Below, one piece after another: positions 57,801 to 64,000 of a stretch of 64,000 nucleotides of DNA (positions are counted from its first letter, which is position 1; the number at the start of each line of letters is the position of its first letter). A program made the position numbers and the translations under genes. Source of the stretch: Phyllostachys edulis (lineage: Eukaryota; Streptophyta; Magnoliopsida; Poales; Poaceae); assembly GCA_036346405.1 (NCBI GenBank), contig CM070559.1, forward strand, positions 43,217,518-43,281,517, given 5' to 3'. The notes beneath the pieces were generated by a model. It saw nothing but the letters and a program-made list of their open reading frames with translations, made no database searches and was not told where the DNA came from.

Positions 57801-60800
57801 TGTAACAGCCCAAAAATCCATAAAGGCAAAAATATGGGATTTTTAAAAACTTTTTATGTAAGGACTATTCTTGCATGTCTTGCTTGCCATTTCAAGTCTT
57901 CCTTGGTATGCATCCTATTTTCTTTTGAGGACTGCATCATACTTTCTTATTTAGAATGTCATTCGGCATTTAATGCCCGTCACTCAAAACCGTCACAACC
58001 TCTACACTGTGTTGCCATACCGTCAAACAGCACCAATCACTCCGACCATTCCTCCTAGTCAGGCTGTGTGCTTATACATAGTCGCTCCAAGCCCCCTATT
58101 GCCATCCTTCGCCATTTCCAGTGCTAGCCTCACTTTCTTCCTCCTCCAAGCGAACTTAAGCTCCCCTCAGGATTAACGCTCGTTACGGTTGAGCGTCGTT
58201 ACATCGCCGCCTTCGCTGTCGACGTCATCGGGGTCGCCTTTGGCCTCGTACTTCCTCCCCTCCGACCAAGAAGACCTTAGGACATCTCTTTAGACCATGG
58301 AGCTACCCTGAAGATTGAAGACCACCCTCCTTCTTCAGGCCACTACTGGAGGGCGGAGTTCCTCTCGCTATCATGGTCCACCGTCGTCAGCCCAGCTTCG
58401 GCCAGCTCACTTCCCCAACTCAGTGTTGGTATGTTCCTAATGGCTTGGATACTCCTCCTTGTTCAAGCTACCCTGGTCGTACTACTCTCACGACCTTCCC
58501 TAGTCGTAGCACTTTCGTGACCTCCCTTAGTCCTAACACTTCCGCGACCTCCCACTGGTCTTAACACTTCCACAACCTCCCACTGGTCGCAACACTTCCA
58601 CGACCTCCCACTGGTCTTAACAATTCCACAACATCCCACTGGTCGCAACACTTCCACGACCTCCCACTGGTCTTAACACTTCCACGACCTCCCACCACTC
58701 GCAACACTTCCACGACCTCCCACCGGTCGTAGCACTCTCACGACCTCCCCTGGTCTTAACACTCTCACAACCTCCCCCTCTTTTGTCGTGACACTCCTTT
58801 GGTCACAACCACCCCTCGTGTCAAAACCATCCTCTCGGTCTTTTTGCAAAGACCACCCTCTTGGTCTTTTGTAAAGACCACCCTCTTGGTCTTTTTACAA
58901 AGACTACCCTCTTGGCCTTTTTGCAAAGACTACCCTCTTGGGCCGCGACCTCCCTTTGGTCACGACCTCCCCTTTTATCGTTTTGCCGCGACTTCCCCTT
59001 TTGTCGTTTTGCCGCGACCTCCCCTTTTGTCATTTTCCCCGCGACCATCCCTGGTCACAATAACTCTACGACCTCCCCTGGTCACAATACCCTACGACCT
59101 CCCCTGGTCACAGTAAACTCCGTGACCTCCCCTGGTCACAGTACCTCCGCGACCTCCCCTGGTCACAGTACTTCCGCAGCATCCCCCTGGTCGTGACACC
59201 TCCACGACCTCCCCTGGTCACAATACCTCTGGATGTGGGTGTTTCCTTTCAAAGGGTTTCCTTTTATTGAATGTATTTGGATTTATTTGAGTTTATTTGA
59301 TTATTGATTTCAAATTGAGTTTCTCGGGGTTATTTGACTTTTGGTTATTTCCGCGTATATAGAAGCCGAAGCGACCGAAGAACCTCCGGTTGATCCAAGA
59401 CAAGATCCGCAAAACCTCGACCAAGGCGAGTCAACACTTTGATCATATTGTACCTACCTTTTTGCAAATTATGTTGCTTTAAATTATGAAATTGTATTGC
59501 TAAGTTTTAACAAACTATGTTGGTCTAGCTCATAATTAATGCCTTAACAAATAATTGTGTATAAACTTCCCATCCTTGAATTTGGACATTATCCTTTGTC
59601 ACCCTAGACTTAATGGATTACATACTAGCTGATAAGTATGTATCTAAGTGTCATGCTTAGCCTTACTTAGATACAATGTCATGCGGGCATTAAACTGCCC
59701 GACCACAATCATTAAAAATGTTTTGAAAGTGATTTGGGTCAGTCGAGACTGAGAGCCTGGCTGGTATGTTGGACTAAAGAATATTTTTGAAACAAAGCAA
59801 AACATAAAAACTGTTTTCGACTCGAGTGGTTGGAAAGAGTGGCTTGTGTTGGGGGCACGAGAGAATGTTGGTATGTGGATGTACCACCCGAGTCAATTAA
59901 GGACCGAATCTTGGAATGACCTCTCATGCAACAACAGTGCAACCACAAGTCCATAATGGGTATGACCTGGCTAACTAATTTGTTCGCCTCAACGTGGCTT
60001 CTCCACTGGTGGGTGTGTGGCATGGGTAAGGGTAAGGGAGCCACAGGAAAACCACACGGCGCAAGAGAGGGCCTCTTGGGAGCGTGGCTCCAGGCGGGGA
60101 AACCTTAGCGGGTCGAGTTGCGTCGGGGTTGAGCATTGTAAAGGCCTTGTGGTAATCTCCCCTTGATTCACACGTCTAAGGAAACGTGTGTATATATCAA
60201 GATGATTACCTCTTGTCGGTAAAGTGTGCGAACTCTGCAGAGTAAGAAAACTATCATGATAGCCGTGCTCACGGTCAAGAACGGTGCTGAGAACTTGCTT
60301 GATATAGCTTTCATTTTTACAAAACCATTTGTGATGAAAAGGAAAGTGGGTGGGACCCTGTGGAATTGAGAAAGGCACAGTCAGGACTAGTGGTAAATCT
60401 GGGATAGCTTAGAGCATTGGGTGGAGGAGCCACTCAATGGTATAGGAGATGGGACCTCCACTAGTACTTTGTAAAATGAAAACTCATTTATGAAAATAGA
60501 TTTGCTAAAAACGCTAAGTCTCATGATTTTCTACTACTTATCTATTTCAACCTCAGTTTTGTGCAAATAAAAGAACTCTAAAAACTCCTTTGACTAGCCT
60601 GCATCTATATGATTTGCATTGTGTGTTGGCTCACGAGTACGATTGTGTACTCAGGCTCGTCCAATATAATCTTTTCAGACCCAAGTGATCAAGACCCCTA
60701 CGACTACTACTACCACTCGGAGGTAGCACCAGAAGATGATGAAGCTTAGGCTGGGACCCCCAGTCACTTGCTTATGGGCAGAGTGAATGGATCCACTGCA

Positions 60801-60990
60801 ACCTGTTTTGCTTCCGCACTTATCTTTGATACTAAACTCTGACTCTTGTAAGATTTCTGTTTCATGACTCTAGGGTAAAACAATTGGCCCCACGACCTGT
60901 TATGTATAAATATATATGTGTTAAGTTGCGTGTTTGTATTTACTCAATTGTTCATACGAGCACTATCTTTATGAGCAATAGTCGCACCGA
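57801..60990 (+). mobile_element. partial large LTR (Tekay/Del-like), related to the solo LTR at 38433-42954
   Basis: It begins TGTAACAGCCC, like the solo LTR's TGTAACAACCC. It shares a downstream block: GACCGAATCTTGGA...CAACCACTTGTCC-type sequence, GGCGAAACCTTAGCG and GCATTGTAAA.GCCTTG, at 59890-60160 here and 41900-42190 there. The 3' border TTACA is not found; the sequence passes into a tandem array at 61010. Two minisatellites have expanded its middle. Confidence 0.55.
58480..59230 (+). repeat. minisatellite of ACGACCTCCC(C/A)CTGGTC units, with a nested second unit type
   Basis: At 58480-58790 and 59040-59230 the unit is about 25-28 bp: CCACGACCTCCCACTGGTC plus a variable CTTAACACTT or ACAATAC spacer. 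Between them, at 58820-58940, a different unit of about 30 bp, CTCTTGGTCTTTTTGCAAAG, repeats four times. The reading frame is not conserved. Confidence 0.85.
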
Positions 60991-61009
60991 GCACGAACCG
61001 TGTGGAGTG

Positions 61010-61635
61010 TAGTCATACTCCTCAGGACCTCCTATACCCTTTTTGTCGTAACCTTAGGACCTCCTCCTTAGGAGCTCCTATACCGTTTTGTCGCATCCTC
61101 AGGACCTCCTCCTCAGGACCTCCTGTACCCTTTTGTCGCATTTTCAGAACCTCCTCAGGACCTCCTATACCCTTTTGTCGTATCCTCAGGACCTCCTCCT
61201 CAGGACCTCCTCCTTAGGATCTCCTCAGGACCTCCTATACCCTTTTGTCATATCCTTAGGACCTCCTATACCCTTTTGTCGCATCCTCAGGACCTCCTCC
61301 TCAGGACCTCCCATACCCTTTTGTCGCATCTTCAGGACCTCCTCAGAGCCTCCTCCTTAGAACCTCCTATACCCTTTTGTCGTATCCTCAGGGCCCCCCT
61401 CAAGGCCTCCTCCTCAGGACCTCCTATGCTCTTTTGTCACATTCTCAGGACCTCCCCAGGACGTCTATACAGTGTTCCTCAGGACCTCCCTAGGACATCT
61501 CTACAAGACCCTCAGACCTCCCGGGACGTCTCTCAAGGTGTTCCTCAGACCTCCCTGAATCGACTCCACAGTACTCCTCAGGACCTCCCCAGGATGTCTC
61601 TACAGTACTCCCTAGGACCTCCCCAAGACGTCTAT
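61010..61635 (+). repeat. minisatellite of CCTCAGGACCTCCT(ATACCCTTTTGTCGC) units
   Basis: Units of about 16 and 32 bp alternate: CCTCAGGACCTCCTCCT and CCTATACCCTTTTGTCGTAT. At least twelve long units occur to about 61440, then shorter CCTCAGGACCTCCCCAGGACG and CTCTACAGTACT variants to the end. It abuts the copia pol relic exactly at 61635/61636. Confidence 0.88.
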
Positions 61636-64000
61636 ACTAAGGGTTGTATAGCTGTCCAAATGGAAGATGGTCAAAATTTCATCCGAGAAGTTTTATTGAT
61701 ACCCGATTTAAAGCAGAATTTGCTAAGTGTTGGCCAACTGCTATAACATGGGTACACTGTTCACTTTGAAGATTTCTCTTGCAAGATCCTGGATTGCAAG
61801 AAAGGGAACCGCCTTATAGCAAAGGCGGATATAGAGAAAAATAGGAATTTTTCTCTGAAAATGAGTTATCCTACTCAATTGGCTTTACGAAGTGAGGTTG
61901 GTGATAACTCTGAATTATGGCATAAGAGATTTGGCAATCTCAACTACAAAGCCTTGAAGTTGCTTAGAAGCAAAAGTATGGTACAAGGTTTACCATTCAT
62001 TAATTTGAAATCTGGTCCATGTGAAGGTTGTATTTTTGGCAAACAAATTTGGGCATCTTTTCCACATGAAGGAGCTTGGCGAGCACATGCACCTTTGGAG
62101 TTAGTGCACAGTGATATTGTCGGAAAAATACCAACTATATCAGAAGGCAAGAATTGGTATTTTATCACTTTTATTGATGATTATACAAGGATGACATGGT
62201 TTATTTTCTAAGAGAAAAGTTAGAAGCACTAAAAGTGTTTAAGAAATTCAAGGCTATGGTGGAAAATCAAAGCAGTCTAAAAATTAAAGTACTTCGCAGT
62301 GATCAAGATGGTGAGTATATCTCAAAAGAATTCGAGAAATATTGTGAAAATACTAGTATTCAAAGGCAATTGACAGTAGCCTACGGTCCACAGCAAAATG
62401 GTGTAGCCGAAAGAAAGAATCGGACAATTGACGATATGGCAAATTCTATGTTAAAAGAGAAAGGTATGCCTAAATCATTTTGGGCAGAAGCTGTGAATAC
62501 AGTAGTTTATATTTTGAATAGAAGCCCAACAAAGGCAGTTCTAAATCGCACACCATTTGAAGCATGGTATGGTCAAAATCCAATAATTAGTCATATGAAG
62601 GTATTTGGTTCTATTTGTTATGCCCAAGTACCAGCTCAAAGGAGAGTTGAATTTGATGATAAGAGTATTCGTTGTATATTTGTCGGCTATGCTGATGCCA
62701 CTAATGGATATCGGCTTTATCACTTGGAAAAGAAGAAGATCATAATAAGTAGAGATGTGATCTTTGATGAGAAGGCTTCCTGGGATTGGGGAGCAGCTAA
62801 GATTCAAAAGAATCAAATAATACCAATAACGGTTATCTCACTAGGCCAACTGCAAGTTTCGGTTGAGCAACAGGAGCAAGGTGATGCTCCAAGTCAAGAT
62901 GAATCAAGTTCAAGTTCTAGCTCAAGCCCGAGTGCTAGTGAGCAGTTGAGTATACCAAAATCGGCTCCATGACAAGTAAGGAGTCTGGCAGAAATATATG
63001 AGTCGGTTACTCTGTTGTTGAAAAACAAAGCTTCAAAGAAGCATAAAAGCACCAGAATTGGGTAAAAGCCATGGAAGATGAGATTCATATGATTGAGAAG
63101 AACAACACTTGGGAGATAGTTGATCAACCCAAGAATCGAGAAGTTATTAAAGTCAAATGGGTTTATAAGTCAAAGTTAAATCCAGATGACTTAATTCAAA
63201 AATATAAAGCAAGACTTGTGGCAAAAGGCTTTAAGCAAAAGCCTGGTGTTGACTACTATGAGACATATGCTCCAATTGCAAGACTAGGGACAATACGAAC
63301 AGTTATTGCTCTAGTAGCTCAAAAGAAGTGGAAGTTATATCAACTTGATGTTAAATCGGCATTTTTAAATGGCTATCTCGAAGAAGAGATTTATGTCGAG
63401 TAGCCAGAAGGATTTTTAGTTGAAGGGGCAGAAAACAAGGTGTTCAAGCTTAAGAAGGCATTGTATGGCCTCAAGCAGGCACCGAGAGCGTGGTACAGTC
63501 AAATCGACAAGTACTTCATGCAGAAAGAATTCGAGAAAAGCAAGAGCGAGCCTACCTTATATATCAAGAAAAGAGAAAAAAAAGTACGCAGAAAGTATTT
63601 TGAAGAAATTGCATGACTGCAAATCAGTTACAACCCCCTTGATGTCGAATGAGAAACAGAAAATAGAAGATGGAGCAAATGGAGCAGATTCGACAGTTTA
63701 CAGAAGTTTAGTTGGAAGCTTGTTATACTTGACTACGACATGACCATATATTATGTTCGCTGCCAGTTTATTATCAAGGTACATGAGTAACCCAAGTCGG
63801 TTAAATTTTTTTGCTGCAAAAAGAGTTTTGCGATATGTCAAAGAAACATCAAATTATGGCATTTGGTATAAGCCAATAGAAGATTCAAGACTAATCGGAT
63901 ACACAGATAGTGATTGGGCAGGATGTCTTGACGACATGAAAAGTACATCGGGATATGCTTTTTCGCTTAGTTCAGGTATATGCTCTTGGTCAACAAAGAA
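61636..64000 (+). pseudogene. Ty1/copia pol (integrase, RT, RNase H), decayed and running off the right edge
   Basis: The sequence enters at the end of the protease/pre-integrase region (TKGCIAVQMEDGQNF, LIPDLKQNLLSVGQLL then TAA for Gln). Integrase follows with WHKRFGNLNYKAL, CEGCIFGKQ, HSDIVGKI, RSDQDGEY and YGPQQNGVAERKNR, with a one-base loss near 62208. A Ser-rich linker precedes RT (NTWEIVDQPKNREVIKVKWV, YAPIARLGTIRTV, YQLDVKSAFLNG, ALYGLKQAPRAWY), with a stop at about 63402. RT then jumps from LYIKK to YAESILKKLHDCKSVTTPL near 63575, so the YVDD catalytic part is deleted. RNase H (YTDSDWAGCLDD) runs to the edge. Wording suits the Tnt1/Tork-like copias; that is an inference. Confidence 0.88.

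Noticed and set aside
61002..61746. Pro/Ser/Arg-rich repetitive frames up to 156 codons
   Set aside because: These are translations of the CCTCAGGACCTCC minisatellite; only the last 35 or so codons are copia pol.

Overview
The window reads as nuclear DNA of a grass (Poaceae), probably rice or a close relative; the species call is an inference. The evidence is spliceosomal introns with GT-AG borders, a typical monocot patatin gene, a BARE/Angela-like copia LTR, Tourist-like MITEs, and dense nesting of class I and class II transposons. Only one gene looks intact: a five-exon patatin-like lipid acyl hydrolase on the minus strand (8606-11078). Nearly everything else is transposon, transposon relic or captured/decayed host-gene fragment.

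Layout, left half. 1-1684: edge of a minus-strand gypsy-type element (gag-like part, primer site, LTR). 1685-2642: end fragment of an En/Spm (CACTA) element. 2712-7713: a complete but decayed hAT transposon with a perfect 8-bp target duplication. 8606-11078: the patatin gene, with a 348-bp Tourist-like MITE in intron 4. 11670-20676: a large CACTA element of the same family as 1685-2642, carrying a TNP2-type transposase pseudogene and a second gene with Transposase_24-like and Ulp1-like cysteine-protease parts; an internal copy of its terminal region suggests a composite. 21600-26336: a PIF/Harbinger element with TTA duplications, a Myb-like gene and a broken DDE transposase. 26369-26913: a hAT-type MITE made almost wholly of ATTCGT-like repeats, with a perfect 8-bp duplication.

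Layout, right half. 28188-29978, 32945-34512 and 38433-42954 are three solo LTRs, each with a perfect 5-bp duplication (CCACT, ACATT, ACATC); the last is 4.5 kb long. Between and around them lie minus-strand exon fragments of a TEX2/SMP-like protein (tentative), a nucleobase-ascorbate transporter and an ARIA-like armadillo protein, then a plus-strand fragment of an RNA-dependent RNA polymerase with its catalytic DFDGD motif. 44309-44528 is a long hairpin, and 44770-45385 the end of a Mutator-like transposase. 45517-52161 is a second CACTA family with a perfect GCT duplication. It carries introns-and-all fragments of farnesyl diphosphate synthase (four exons) and importin-5 (one exon), so it is a gene-capturing 'Pack-CACTA'. 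The right end holds a copia 5' LTR with gag-protease-integrase relic (53766-56113), a partial large LTR rich in minisatellites (57801 onward), and a second copia pol relic running off the window.

The genes do not form a pathway or operon. The unifying story is nested insertion: several insertion boundaries can be fixed exactly from target-site duplications, which gives a relative order of events. The best candidates for something new are the FPPS/importin Pack-CACTA, the same-strand cluster of three host-gene fragments at 30.9-35.9 kb, the composite CACTA element and the 220-bp hairpin.
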